A stretch of 64,000 nt of DNA from Tretioscincus oriximinensis (taxonomy: Eukaryota > Chordata > Lepidosauria > Squamata > Gymnophthalmidae). Every line of letters begins with the position of its first letter. Position 1 is the first letter of the stretch. Position numbers and translations under genes: made by a program. The notes under the pieces were generated by a model. The model made no database searches. It was not told the origin of the DNA and saw only the letters and a list, made by a program, of their open reading frames with translations. Where the stretch lies: NCBI GenBank assembly GCA_022410635.1, contig JAJVDF010000458.1:218860-282859 (forward strand), given 5' to 3'. Below, piece after piece: positions 20,812 to 33,513 of the stretch.

Positions 20812-21958
20812 TTTTTTTTTTCCTCAATGATTTTTATTATTATTTCACAGAATATAAGACAAAGGACATAACATAAAATAAGAAAAAATACGTATTACAA
20901 ATACATATACAAACCCTCACCCACCCTCCCCAGGAGATCTTACATCTTCAATATCCTATTACAGTAACAATCTAGAATCAAGTACCATAGCAATTGTATG
21001 TGCCAATGTAGCACTTCTATTAAAATGAACACCAAGGACCAATACTTTCTGCCAGTTTCGTTCCCATGATGAGTTGTTTATGACACCCATATGTATAAGA
21101 CGTTTTTCCCTTATTACATCAAATAACAAAAATTCCGACAAATAGTCGTACCACTGACTTAATAACCATTTAGTTTTATCCTTCCATCCTCTGGCTATTG
21201 TTAACTGACCTGCCCAGATTGATCTTACCACAATATAATTATCGGATGGATGCAAGTGGAAATCAGCCGTTCTATACATCATGAGCAAAGTCGGATTTTT
21301 ATTCAAAGCGATCCCCACAATATCCCTTAACTCAGCAATTATTGGCTCCCACCAATGTTGAACAAACCTACAATTATACCACATGTGGAAAAAGCTTCCT
21401 ATCACCTGACATCCGTGCCAACAAAAAGGTGATAGATTTCCCATATGTGAGATTTGTGTTGGTGTCCGGTACCACCGGGTTAAAATCTTCATTTGTAACT
21501 CTCTTATTATATTTAATCAAACATATATCCCCTACCCAACCTTCCCATACATCCTGTGTAAAAGTAACATCTCTTTCCCAGCTGGTTTTGAGGATAGTTT
21601 GGTTGTTATATCTGGCTTTAATTAAAAGCAGGTATATTTTCCCGGTCAAACCTTTTTCTTTGTTTAATTTTTTAACCACTATCTCCTCAAATTCTTGTGG
21701 GCGTTGAATCATAATGTTCTTCATAGCTCATCTATTGATAAACGGCCAGATGGCCATCACTGCCATCCAGTTATGGGATGCTGGGTTTAATCTGTATAGT
21801 TGTGCTGGTGATAGGGGGTTACCGTTAAGGTCGAATAGCTCTCTTAGCCATCTTAATTTAATCTGGCTAATATACTCTGGTTTTGTCTTGTCATCTTTCA
21901 AAGGCGTGTAAAGCCATGGATCATCAAATTGAGTAAAGAACACATGGAAGGCATACTA
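20812..21958 (-). mobile_element. L1 LINE, 3' end with ORF2 C-terminal remnant
   Basis: Minus-strand frames at 21943-21728, 21724-21374 and 21492-20959 together read as the C-terminal part of an L1 ORF2: LKTSWERDVTFTQDVW, then ILTRWYRTPTQISHMG and GSFFHMWYNCRFVQHWW, the TRWY-TP and HMWW-C landmarks of L1. They are separated by a stop and a frameshift, so the copy is dead. A 3' UTR and poly-A tail (T run at 20812-20821 on the + strand) close it. The 5' part, including the endonuclease and reverse transcriptase core, is missing. Confidence 0.85.
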
Positions 21959-21960
21959 TA

Positions 21961-22034
21961 CTGCTCAAAGCAATTAAGGGAACACTTAGTGTTACACAGT
22001 TATGTTAAAGTGTTCCTTTAATTGTTTTGAGCAG
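21961..22034. mobile_element. 74-bp palindromic MITE, copy 2
   Basis: Arms CTGCTCAAAGCAATTAAGGG and its reverse complement, flanked by TA at 21959-21960 and 22035-22036. Same family and exact length as 11116-11189. It sits at the broken 5' edge of the L1 remnant. Confidence 0.85.
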
Positions 22035-22036
22035 TA

Positions 22037-23984
22037 TATATTTTTTGTCCATTTTAAATTTTCTTTTATTGACTGATTGCTGGATCTCATATACTGACAA
22101 AATGAGAGGTTTTCAATCCTGCCCAACACATCAGAAAAGTCTATTGATCACTTTTTAATATTTAATTTTGAAGCCCCTATGACAAATAAGTAATTGAAAG
22201 AAGCTAATGTATTTAATTCTAGAACTATTTAGTTCTGAATTTTTGTTAACTTTTGACTTTTGGCAGTGTGACTTATTCCAGATTCCACTATAGAGATCTG
22301 TCATCAGAATGCCTGGTTCATTTGAACTGCACAGCAATTTTAAGCTCATGTGCATCTCAAATTGATTTGTATTTCCTTTCCGTCCCGCTTCCAACACAGA
22401 TGTACATAAAAAGAGGCAAATAAAAAGAGATTCCTTTTTTAACTCATGAAGAACTGTTGCCTGAAAACATTTATTAGCTCGTGACAGATTCCTTCAGTGT
22501 ACAAACTGAACGCAAGAAAAGGGGTGGGAAATCAGCTCAGGTTTATTATTTATCTCATTCTTGTTGCCTTTTTTAAATGTTTTCAGGCAGTAGAAACTTT
22601 ATTCTTATCCTTTTAAGATGTCTCAAAATCTGGACTATTAGGTTTTTAGAAAATGCAAAACTTGGACTCAGTGGAGGCTACACCAGAAATTTAGGGTGCA
22701 TCCTAAATTTTATGGTTTTAATCACACTTTCCTAGCACTAGGATGCTGTGATTGCCACATGATTTGGTGGTACTCGCATTATCCAAGCATCAGGTGATCA
22801 TGAAAAAAATATACCCTGCATTTAAAAAACATGAGGGAAAGTAGCTCTTACAACACTTTATCCTGGGGTATAGTGTGCTATGCGTCTTAACCAGTGCAAT
22901 GCACATTGGTAGTTGCCAATAACAACTGTGCATGTGCAAACAGCATACATCGAGGAATTTGGGACATTGTGTATGTGCTGTTATCGAAAACAACCGTGCA
23001 TGCATTTATGGTGCAGTTTGGGAATTCCATGCTGGCGCAATCCCAGATGTTCAGTCCCAGGTACCACTAACTAAGGTCAACACGTATTTTTAGTGCTGCT
23101 GTCTTGTGGACAGTGGAACAATCATGGAGATATGAATCTGATCGCAACATTAGTTTTTAAGTTTTGATTTACTGTGTAAGGATAGGGGAGAGAACAAATA
23201 CTTTTTTGTTCTCTGCATTTGAGAAGGAAAGTATTCCTTTGGAGAATAAAGAATCTGAGTTATGAGATCCATTTTAAAAACAATAATGTGTAATGACTCC
23301 CTCAAACCGAACACTAAAGGGAGAGTTGATGTCCCATCTATCGAAAGATGTTTCATCTCCTTCAAAGACATGGTAAGACATTCAGTTGAAGTTTTTAAGT
23401 CATGTCCAATTCAGGTTGCCAAAAATACATATTTTCAGTGTGTTCAAGGGTGTTCCACTCTTTGGGTGGCATGTATTATCCTGCCTAGAACCTGAGACAA
23501 TTGTGAATTCCATGTAAAAACATGTGGACTACATTGAAAATCTATCTGCTTATCATTTATTTTACAGCTTGTAGAAATAAGCATAGAGATTTAAAGGCCA
23601 CCCACTAGTGTTAAGCAGTAATGAATGTTAGTGCACAAAACGTAACAGCTCACAGAAATAATTATTATGTACGTATCTAGCATATCTTTACTTTCATGTT
23701 ATCTGCACTTCTTTATCCTAGCCTTTGGATGAGGAAACAGAATCACGATGGTGATTAAATAGCTCTGCAGCAGGCAGCATAATTAGAACTGGAGAGATGA
23801 GCCAACTGGCATGCTGCCCTTTTATAATAGACACTTAGGGACCCTGACCAATCATCAGCCAGCACTGACCTCTTTTGGAATGTTCGCTGAAGCTTAACCA
23901 ATAAACACCCACGTCCCCAATATTCCAAATGTTTAAACAATGAACCCCCTAAACAGGTATACAACCCAGGGTCATTTGCTGGAC
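22037..23984 (+). other. Gene-free sequence, mostly unrecognised
   Basis: No gene is seen. 22680-23090 has the feel of an old dispersed repeat (short inverted TTAGGGTGCATCCTAAATTT hairpin at 22691) but I cannot place it. 23755-23985 contains CCAAT-type motifs and AATAAA-like strings and could be an old LTR piece; unproven. Confidence 0.45.
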
Positions 23985-24128
23985 CTGAATGAAGCCTTAA
24001 CTATTCCCTGGAAGGAATACCATCTCTGATTACTTTCAGACATTTTAAAAAAATTTAGCGTGTTCAATTTGTATTTTGTTTTGTTACCATAAACCACTCT
24101 AAGATAAAAATGCAAATAAATAAATATA
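23985..24128 (+). mobile_element. LINE 3' tail
   Basis: ACCATAAACCACTCTAAGAT followed by AAAATGCAAATAAATAAATA is the usual end of an L2/CR1-like reptile LINE in + orientation. Confidence 0.55.
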
Positions 24129-24429
24129 TCTTATTTGCCATATGTGCACTTGTGTCTTTATCATATTTTGTAGTTATATTGTTTATTACATACTACCACT
24201 CTAAACACAATGTACATCAACTTTGTGGTTCATGCTAATATTAAGGATTATACCAACACCTCTAAAGATGCTGAAGGCAACCATCATCTTTCATTAGTTT
24301 CAGGATTCTTATAGCCCAGTTAAAGGAAACCCGCAAAATTGAATCAACTAAGCCCCCCTCCACACAACGTTAAAAAAAATGCAACAGTGTTAAGTTCCAA
24401 AATAACGCAATTGTAAGCCCTGACGTACG

Positions 24430-24750
24430 TATCTTATTCCTTTTATAAACAAACCATTAGAAAACCTTTAAATCCACAAGGAGTAGATAAACCGAATAAC
24501 CAGGACGTAAACACTGAGCATGCTCAGTCTGATTCTGCACTGACTAATCAGGAAGTAAATACTATGAGATTCTGGCATTGTCTTGTGCTGGCATTTTCTC
24601 GTGAGATCCTTCCTTGTCCTGTGACCCAAGAGGCACACAAAGATTTGGAATGGGAATACAGGCCATTTCGCAAAGATATCAGAAAGAAGAAGCAATCAGA
24701 AAATTCCGGTTCCTCGCACCTTTTTTCCTGATGTATTGTGATGAATTCTG
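24430..24750 (+). repeat. Unclassified dispersed repeat D, copy 1
   Basis: Shares with 29400-29755 and (reversed) 34985-35310 an ordered set of blocks: TTTTATAAAC, AACCAGGA-GTAAA, the 16-bp palindrome ACTGAGCATGCTCAGT (24513-24528), GATTCTGC, TATCAGAAAG, CAGAAAATTCC, CCTTTTTTCCTGATG. No TIR, poly-A or Pol III box is evident. Confidence 0.7.
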
Positions 24751-25609
24751 AAAACTGTTTATGATGTAGCATCTGCTGTAAAGCCCTACAATAAGGGGTG
24801 GCTTGTTACACTAGCAATATGATAACTTCACATCATCAATAATAAATAAATAAAGTTTCCATAGAGCACAACAGAGTGCAGTAACACCCCGTGAGGCTCC
24901 CGTGAGCATCTGAATACATGAGAGTGACAACGGATTCCTCAGTAGCCAGAGTACATCTAACCCAAACGGCAAAAAGCAGCAGCGGCAACAGAATTAGGCC
25001 ATGAACTCCGTAGCAGAAACGAGTGGTGTGCATATTGAGAGAGGAGGAAGCACTTCGCAGTTGGTTTTTATGGTAATACAATCAAGGCAGTGGATGTTGG
25101 CTACATAGTTATGCCAACGTTAAGGGGCAATGCGAATGCAGCCTGTGTGTCTTTGGGCATAGGGTTCCAGGTGCCTTAGGTATGCCTATCATTGACTTGC
25201 AAAGCAGTAGCTGCTCTCAGCAGAATTTAATTGAAAAATGGGAAGGCAGGAATGATGGGGGAAGTGGAGTGAGGCTGGAGTGAGCAAATGGAAAAGAAGC
25301 ATGATAGGACAGAGACGCGAACAGAACAGGCAAGGAAAACGATAACAGGGACAAGCAGGCCCTTGTTTTGGATGTATGATGCCCCTGTGCAATCATTTAT
25401 TTTACAAATAGCTATTTATGTACAGACCACCAACAATACATTGTGGAGTTATCTACTTCAAGTTTTATAATGATTTTATTTAACTACTAGCTATATTTTG
25501 CTGCTCTCAAAATCTTGCCACCCTGTGTAACTGCACGTGTTGCACATGCCTAAATAAGGCCCTAAATATGGGGAAGGAAAAGTAACTGGCGTGGCAATCG
25601 GCATGGAAG
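24751..25609 (+). other. Gene-free sequence, nothing recognised
   Basis: No gene or element recognised. Frames at 24836-25081 (-) and 25189-25392 (-) have no similarity I know. Confidence 0.5.
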
Positions 25610-25835
25610 GCTAATAATTGAGAAGTGGTGGAAGCAATGAAAGTGCAGTGGGAGGGGCAGTGGAAGGCTAGTGAGTGGGAGCTGGTGCCATCAATGGATG
25701 GAGAGTGGGTGGGAGCTGATGGGAGCAATGGAGGACTAGTGGGTGGAAGCTGTGGGAAGAGTGAAAGGATAATAGGTGGGAGCAATGGAAGGACAGTGGA
25801 TGAGAGCAGTGGAAAGCTAGTAGTTGTGAGATGAT
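25610..25835 (+). repeat. Degenerate G/A-rich minisatellite
   Basis: A loosely repeated unit of roughly 35-45 bp built on AGTGGGTGGGAGC, AATGGAAGG and CTAGTG recurs five or six times, strongly purine-skewed. The Pro/Ser/His-rich minus-strand frame at 25507-25995 is a translation of this skew. Confidence 0.6.
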
Positions 25836-26080
25836 GACAGCATTGGGTTCTACAGGTGGAAGTGCAGCCTGCAGCGTGGTAAAGCAAGATGACATAAAAT
25901 ATTTTCTTTGATTGACAAGGATAACAATATAGGCTGGGATGGATGGAAATATAATCATCCATTGCCTTTCCCCGAAGCAGAGGACCTGTTACCAAACATG
26001 ATCAGTGTGAAGAAAACTCCAGACCTACTGAGACACTGTGTGGCCTAAGGAGAAAAGGAAGTTCCATTCCATCTTTCAGA

Positions 26081-26292
26081 TAGGCTGACCAAATGACCCC
26101 TTTTTTGGGGGGGGGTGTTGAAAACCTGGTTTTGGGGTGCTTCCTAGTTTTTTCTGAGGAAAATCTTTTCCCAAAATTTTTTTTTCAGAATTTTTGTTTT
26201 TTTTTTCATTTTTTTTCCTCAGAAAAAAGGGAGGCATCCCCAAAACGGGTTTTCACACACACACACCCAAAAGGGGTCATCTGGTCAGCCTA
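26081..26292. mobile_element. hAT-like palindromic MITE, family C copy 1
   Basis: Begins TAGGCTGACCAAATGACCCC and ends GGGGTCATCTGGTCAGCCTA; the arms continue as a G-tract stem (TTTTGGGG, GGGTGCTTCC) and meet in an A/T-rich loop. A CA run lies in the right arm. Four relatives: 32422, 34842, 52559 and 55353. Confidence 0.82.
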
Positions 26293-29200
26293 TCTCAGAT
26301 CCATAAACTACCAGAGTTCAGCAGATGAGTCAGAAAGCACAGAAGAATCTCTGGCCTTGATCTCATATTAAGTTTTAAACCTTATGTTCTGAAGAATAAA
26401 GTTAATTTGGATTGTTGTTTTTCTGAACAAAAATACAAAGTAAACAGACTGAACTTATTTCTTCAGGACTGAATGAGATTTAGATGTGTGACCAGGCAGG
26501 GGCTTCCCAGCAAACATTCTGCACTCCAGAGTTCATCTGGGTAGAAGATCTTTCTTGATTACAAGCAAGAAGGTTCACTTTTTACCACTTAACGCGCAGT
26601 GAATAAAATATTAAATGCTTGGGGAAAGTGTAACGAATCACAAACAGTTCTCCATCGTTTTTTTGTTTGTTAGTTTTTCTTACTCCTCCAGATAGTTATA
26701 GGTTTTTGTGTATTTAAATTGATGAAATGAGAGGCCCTTTATGTAAATGGCTCTGAGAAGGCAGGGAATCATATTTTTTCCAATGTATGACTATTTTTCT
26801 CTTCCTCTGTTATTTTAATGGGACTGATGCCAGACTCCTTTTATGAATTATGAATGTAGAAGGCTTCTTTCCAAATGAAGTTGCTGGAAATTTGCCATCC
26901 GAATGAGGCATTTGCTTTACAGGATGCCAGCGGATCATTGTTTAAGACAAAACCAAATGATTACATCACTTTTTCCCTCTAAAGGAAAATTCCATCCAAG
27001 GAGGGGAAGGAAAGGAATGTACAGAGTCGCTGTTGAAAAAAAATACCTGTGGAGCTCAATACTACTCATTATTTTCTTTCGTCAGAAGAAGAGAAGGGTA
27101 GTGTTCCTTCTACTGGCAGATTGCTTTCTTCAATATAAACAATTGGGGAAAGGAAGGGAATAGAAATATGCACAGAATCAGATTCCAGTTTAATCCAGTT
27201 CTTCAGGGCTGAAACAGTATTTGAGTCAACAATCTCATGCCTGGAACCTGAAAAATCTTGAGCGTTGGGCACGTCGTGTGCACAAAATCATCGTGCGCAC
27301 AAAACATGTACGGAAAATTTGGTAACTTCACTTTCTGGTGGGATTGGAAGTGATGTCATAGCAGGTGCTCTTTCCAGAAGCAGATACAGGAAGTGACATA
27401 ATTAGTGATATCACTTACACACACACACTGGTGCACCCCTTCCAGAAGTGGGGTCCAGAAGTGACATCAGCAAACAGGAAATAAGGTGAGGCAAGTTTTC
27501 TTGTGCATTGCTGTATGAAGATTTGTATGTTATATGAGGATGAATCTTCTAATAAAGTATTAAGCACTAAGTACATGGTTAGTGCTATATAAATAAAAGT
27601 TACTAATAATGTGATTCGCGTACGACTCCCAGCACTGGACTGAAAATAGTTTGAAGGCATATATGTGACCAGGGCTTTAAATTATCTTCATTTGAAGAAG
27701 TGACTTAAGTCTCCTCCACATGACTTTTTCTTACCTGGTTCTTACAGAGATGTTTCAACTTCACGATCCTCCAGCCAGATGTGTAAATTGGCTTTTTCGC
27801 CAGGCTTCACAATGCATCTGGAAAATTGTTACAATACTAACAGAATCAGCCATTGCTGATCCTTTCCGGAAGCATTAAGAAATGTTGCATTTGCCTACAT
27901 CCCTGGTAAGTGCCATACCATTGCGGGGAAACAAATAGCGTGAGCCACCCAGCAGGACTTCAGAATCACACCTGGCTGGCCTGCATATTATCATCTTCCT
28001 GGTTTCTCCTGTGTTCTCCTTGCCAGCCTCATGCCAGCTCCACATGGATTCTAAGTCTGACCTCAGTGAAATCTGCAATTGCTTTTAGATTGCTGGTTTC
28101 AATCACTTTCACTAGTCCAGAACAACAAGGACTAAGCCTCATTCTTCAGGGATTGAGATGAATTGAAGTTGGTCTAACATAGAGGCATGACTTAGACAAT
28201 GGAAGGCTAGCTTTTGATTGTAAAGGCAAAGTTGTTACATAGGGTTTTCCTTCATGCTAGTTTGAAACTTTTGTGCATCTTATTCAGTGCTGGCTGCTTT
28301 GATGTGCAGCCTTGGGCAAGGGGATTTTGTACCACATGTTCCTTCTTTTAAGAGGGCAATGATGGAACAGAAAGAATTATTCTGCAGCAGGGCTTTGAAC
28401 TGCTCCTTTACAGTCATTCTGGAGTTTAGCCTAAAGGTGCTTCCGTACACAGGAATGCTAAACACAATCGTAGCATTTATGTTATACTCCTGAGGGTTCA
28501 CCCAGATGCACAACTTTGTAGGGTTGCTAATGCCGACAGTCCTGCTGCTGTCTACAAGCGCTAAAAGTGCACAGCCTGGTGCTGCACATTCAGTAATTCA
28601 GCAGCACAAGATTCCCTTTTGTGCAGGCACATTACACTGAATTTTCAGATCTGTGTCATTCATGTGGGTGTGGTGCCTCTTTGGGGGACCATGATTATGC
28701 ACGCCACCCCTTATGATAGTGCTGTGCAGTATATCCCAGGGAAAAGCACTATAATAGTTGCTTTCCCCCGTGATTTACAAAACCAGAACATACCTTTTGG
28801 TGTGTGCTGTCAATATGAATGACAATAAACTAGGTCCAAGTGTGTGTGTGCGTGCGTGTGTGTGTGTAGTGAATTAGAAAACAGTGGATCATTCCCTGCC
28901 CCATGATGTCATTTAACAGAAAAAGATCTCATTTGTAATTTATTTTGTAACAAATTTGATTACAAGAATACATCACGTTTGCTTGAACACTGCTTTGGAT
29001 CTTATTCTACATTGCAAGTTCTCTGTGATATTCGCTCTATCAACTGACTCTAGGTCATTCTGTCAATTTAATGTTGCTATTTGCAAGCCACTTCTGCATG
29101 TTTTTGTACAGTAATAGCAATTGTTATGCAGAAAATCTTCATCCTCCAACAACATCCCTGCCTACTGGCATCAATCTTTTTGCAACAAGTCATTGCAGTC

Positions 29201-29399
29201 CTTAACTGTTACTGTTTCAACTTCCCTCTAATGTCCTAGCAAAACATAACATCCCAGATCATTATTATAGCTATCAAATTCTGACAATTAATTCCTCATC
29301 AGTCACAATCTTATGTAAGCTTCATTGATTGCCAATAACATAACAATTATTTTTGACTTTAAAAATTATTGTTTTCCAGCTTTGAACAATTTCTTTACC
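26293..29399 (+). other. Gene-free sequence with TG repeat
   Basis: No gene recognised. A TG run lies at about 28838-28868. 27240-27480 repeats an AAGTGA(T/C)(A/G)TCA motif several times and carries a short CA run, perhaps an old repeat. Small frames throughout look random. Confidence 0.5.
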
Positions 29400-29755
29400 C
29401 ATCATATATGCCGCTTGTAATGAAAAACAGCAAGTAAAGGTTTTTTAACCATGTAGTGCAGTTTTAAAGAATTTCAAAACTAACTGACTAACGATCTGAC
29501 TAACCAGGCACTAGGAAGTAAATCCTGAGCATGCTCAGTTTGAGATTCTGCTCTGGGTAACCAGAAAGTGTATGAGATTCCCATTGTCCATGCTGTTAAC
29601 TTCTCGCAGTTAACTGAGCTGGTACATGATGGCTTAGAATAGGAATATTGCAAGGATGTCAGAAAGAATTAGCTATCAGAAAATTCCAGTTCCTCATACC
29701 TTTTTTCTGATGCATAGCAAAAACTCCATTAGAAAGTGGAGCAGAGCAATCCTTT
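29400..29755 (+). repeat. Unclassified dispersed repeat D, copy 2
   Basis: Same orientation as 24430-24750. Blocks in order: CTGACTAACCAGG, CTGAGCATGCTCAG (29525-29538), GAGATTCTGC, GTCAGAAAGAA, ATCAGAAAATTCCAGTTCCT, CCTTTTTTCTGATGCA, AACTCCATT. The last blocks are shared with copy 3 but worn in copy 1. Confidence 0.7.
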
Positions 29756-30290
29756 TCGATTTAATTTCAAATATATTTGGAGGGGAAAACACACTCATTC
29801 AATGGTGAACCAATTACACAAGCTTGTAATTGTGTACATCTCTAGTCTTTGGCACATTGATGCTTTTTGTCATTTTCAATTCTTCAAAAATTTGCTAAAA
29901 CCAAACCGAGTTTCAACATGTCTTTTTAGCATTCTCACAAATGAGGAATGTCTGCAGAGACACAAGTAGCAATTGCATAAAATGAACAACATTCCTTCTT
30001 CCAAGGATGACATCCTTGAATTTGTTGTTGGTTGCTTCTTTTTGCTTTTGGGTTGTTAAAAACACTTTAAATAGGTTTATCATGAATATTTTGTGGCTTT
30101 TTGAGTCAAGGTGGATTTTCTGAGTTAGGTTATGCCAAAAGAAAAAGCTCATCACTGTAAAAAAAGAATAACAGAACTGTAAAAAAACTGATACAAACAC
30201 TATGTTTAGGATTTTTTGGAAAATCATATAGAACTTGGTCATTGGGCAAACATAGAAAGACAAGAGTAACTATACATACAGTTTATCTAC

Positions 30291-30376
<86 letters not shown>
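30291..30376 (+). repeat. ATCT (GATA) tetranucleotide microsatellite
   Basis: About 21 uninterrupted ATCT units, a pure and therefore probably length-variable microsatellite. Confidence 0.97.
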
Positions 30377-30444
30377 ATGCACGAGCTTTGAATGGTGACC
30401 TCTCTATTGAAAGACCATTGTTCTTAACCTCTGCAGCACCGTAC

Positions 30445-30625
30445 CCCTAGCAGAAGCCAAGAAGACGGGAGATAGGGTTATCATTAAAAAGTTCTGTATA
30501 TTTAGTGGAGACGGAGAAGAGGAATTTTCACCAGGGGTTGCAGGTATGATATGCTGCACCTAGTGAAAACTCCTCTTTTCCATTTCCATTGAAGCTCAGA
30601 ATTACTGTCCTCATTTATAGTTATT
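30445..30625. mobile_element. Hairpin-forming dispersed element F, copy 1
   Basis: Centre is an imperfect palindrome: GGAATTTTCACCAGGGGTTG (30521 on) pairs with CTGCACCTAGTGAAAACTCC (30553-30572). The same sequence recurs at 58975-59135 in the same orientation. Confidence 0.65.
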
Positions 30626-31661
30626 CTATTCCACCGGTCAACCTATTCTATGGGTAGCAGATGTTTTGGGTGGGTCCATGGGGAGGAGACTACAACTCCC
30701 ATGAACCTCAGCTGGTGGCAATTTCTGTTAAAAGTGTCTCTCCAGCTTTTTGGTACTCTGGATCCTGCTTTCACATTTTTTAATCTGGTGCTCTAAAATA
30801 AATCCCAGAATAAGATACTATGTGGGAAGGATGTAAGTATCTTGTTTTTCTAAGCCATCTATTTTTTATTTTTGTTTTTATTTTACAGAGGTCAGATAGT
30901 CTTTCCTTCCATCCTCTCCTGTATTAGTGGGATAGATTGCAATTCAAAACCTGCAGGCATGGCTTTGTTGCCAAGGAAACAGAATATTTATACTTATGGG
31001 TGCCTAGCAGGTATGTACCAAGAGCAATGCCGAATGGAAGGAAACTGCTTCTTTGCCCTTCTCATTCTGTAATCTGCAAGGCCAGGCCTCTTTGTCAACA
31101 TTCAGATTTCCACACCGGCTACCTGTAATATATTTCTGTACTTTCTTTTTATAGATTACAGTGTCTGTCTTTTTATATGCAGAAGACCTGCAGTCTTTGA
31201 AAAAGAGAAAGAAACGGATTGTCACTGATGAAAAAGAGAAAACCGTCTGTTGCCTCAGAGTGACTGAGAAAATCAAGCAACTAATTTCTGTAACTTTGAA
31301 AAACCTCATTTTTTTCCACTAGCAAGCTGGCCAATATTATCTTCGTTCATATTCTACTGAGCTTGTTTCAAGTCTCTAATTTTTCATTCAACAAAGTTGC
31401 TCTCTGCCGTTTCTCATCTATTCTCCCACATCTATTTGTATCCTAAGTATGAAATCTTATTTGTTGCATAACTGGAGCAAAGACCAGAGTGAACCTCCCA
31501 GATGTCTAGCACCACCAGGTACTGACTGCCCATTCTAAGCACTGCTGCTGTTGTCTTAATGGCAGTGGATCAATCATCACAGTAAAAATTAAGACGTGCA
31601 TCTGGACACAGCATATTTTAGGGTTATTATATTTAAAATGTGGACCCCAAAAATGGGCTCA
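30626..31661 (+). other. Gene-free sequence with a possible MITE end
   Basis: GGAGACTACAACTCCCATGA near 30690 resembles a widespread reptile repeat motif. The rest, including frames at 30872-31128 (+) and 31004-31309 (-), is unrecognised. Confidence 0.45.
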
Positions 31662-31784
31662 GGCCCTGTCCACATGGAGCCTTATCCTAGGCTACACCTC
31701 AGAATAGACTACTACACTAACCGCTAGTGTAGACTATGGCAGGCCCTGATGTTACCCAGAATAATTCTCCAGGTGGACAAGGCC
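31662..31784. mobile_element. Palindromic Harbinger-like MITE, family A copy 2
   Basis: Ends GGCCCTGTCCACATGGAGCC and GGACAAGGCC, flanked by TCA at 31659-31661 and 31785-31787. The left arm is nearly complete to the centre; most of the right arm is deleted. Confidence 0.78.
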
Positions 31785-31787
31785 TCA

Positions 31788-32421
31788 GTTTTCTTTAAAA
31801 GTTGTGTCTGACCTCAGCCCAAGCCTTCATTGAACCCTAAAACTATTTTTTTGCTTTTGGAAGGGGATTTGCAAAATATAAAATTTACAAAATTTGATAA
31901 TACGTTTTCTTGATTCAAAGGGGATTATTCAAAGGTGATCAACCTTCATGATAAAAGGAAAAGTGGCACAGCTGCTTTACTAAACTTATGTAAATGTCCT
32001 AGCCTAGGCATCAGCATTATTTCATAAAGAAGGTATTCAGATTATGTTGCCAGTAGAGCACTTGGCCTTATTAGGATTACAAGCGGCCTTCTCAGAGGGG
32101 CTGCATATTTCAAAGTTCCAGCAAAGTTTGTGGATAACTAATAAACAGAAACACTTTATATCTGGGATGAATAATACTAGAAAGTAAATAATACGACTAA
32201 AAACCACTGATTCTGATTTCACATACTTGCTTAACTGTCTAACTGAAAAGTTATTGGCATGCTCAAGTCAACTGCTCCTTACAAAAATCACTTCAGCACC
32301 TGAGCTTCTGATAAGTGAGTAATTTCCCTGTATTGGCCCATGTTACCTTACCTTACGATATGGTGAACGAGTAAACTGGTCAAGTTGCCAGAAAGGACAG
32401 GAGTTGGAGAAACCTTGTGAG
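31788..32421 (+). other. Gene-free sequence, nothing recognised
   Basis: No gene, repeat or motif recognised. Confidence 0.5.
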
Positions 32422-32631
32422 TAGGCTGACCAGATGGCCCCTTTTGGGGAGGGGGGTTGAAAACCCATTTGGGGGGTGCCTCCCAGTTTTTTCTGAGGAA
32501 AAAAAAACAAAAAACAAAAAAAATTGGAAAAAAAATTTTTGGAAAAAAAATTCCTCAGAAAAAACTGGGAGCCCCCCCCAAAACCAGATTTTCAAANCCC
32601 CCCCCCCAAAAGGGGTCATCTGGTCAACCTA
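32422..32631. mobile_element. hAT-like palindromic MITE, family C copy 2
   Basis: TAGGCTGACCAGATGGCCCC ... GGGGTCATCTGGTCAACCTA, with TGTGAG directly outside both ends. The arms pair along almost their whole length; the loop is an A-run facing a T-run. One ambiguous base lies at 32597. Confidence 0.82.
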
Positions 32632-33066
32632 TGTGAGAACAGAGTAATTATTTGAAAAGCAGCAAGGACCGTGATTTCAGAATAGCTTATTAGAACCAGG
32701 AAGCTTCATAGATTATCAGTTTTGCTACAACCTGTCCAATGAGAAGACTTGGGCTGCATCTACATGACAGAGTTCTACCTCTAAGGTAGTGACATCAAAG
32801 TGAATCCGCTGCACATGGTCCACTCTCTAAAATTCCTTGTTGCTCTGGGTTTTCTGATAGCTCATTTTTTCCAACATTATTATGGAGCCCTCCTTAAACT
32901 GTATTATGCAATTGTGCAGCCTGCAGTAGTAGGACTTTGCACACACAACAAGAAGTTAAGAGAGATTCTGTACAGGTGTAGGGGAAATCAACCAATCATG
33001 AGAAATCACTCGCAAGGGAGGCTGAGAACCGCATGAGTGTAAGTAGACATTCTTGAACGTTTATGT

Positions 33067-33505
33067 GGGTAATGGCGAACCTATAACATGCGTGTCAAAG
33101 CTGACACAGCAAGACATTCTGGGAAACATGCCACTGCACTGATTAAATTAAAATTTAAGAATTTTTTTTAAATCAAAAAAATTGGAAAAAAGGTTCAGCG
33201 CATTAAACCTAAAAATGAAACTGACAGAAAGATGAAGTTAGTAGTGCTTGCTTGGGCTTGAACTATACAAAATACTAACCTTCAATTGAAGATTTAGCAA
33301 ATGAAATTCAGCAACAAAAAAGTCACAAATGTAAAGAATACTTGTTTTTGCTTCTTTAATAAATACCGGTATATCAAAAATCTAACTTTTTTTTCTAGAC
33401 TCGAGCTACAAATATCACAAAATTATGGATATTTCTTGATATGATAAGTTAGGGGGTTTTTTAAATGAATTTTGGCACACTGAGCAAAAAGGTTCGCCAT
33501 CACTG
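33067..33505. mobile_element. hAT (Charlie-like) nonautonomous element
   Basis: Left end TAATGGCGAACCTATAACAT and right end AAAAAGGTTCGCCATCACTG form the inverted repeat typical of Charlie-type hAT elements (CAGTGATGGCGAACC). Flanks GTTTATGT (33059-33066) and GTTTATTT (33506-33513) agree at 7 of 8 positions, an 8-bp target duplication. Interior is AT-rich and noncoding. Confidence 0.8.
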
Positions 33506-33513
33506 GTTTATTT

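Noticed and set aside
20959..21943. Cellular gene on the minus strand
   Set aside because: The frames carry L1 ORF2 landmarks (TRWY-TP, HMWY-C) and end in a poly-A tail; broken by stop and frameshift.
25507..25995. 162-codon Ser/Pro/His-rich minus-strand protein
   Set aside because: Composition follows the purine-skewed minisatellite on the other strand; no domain or start support.
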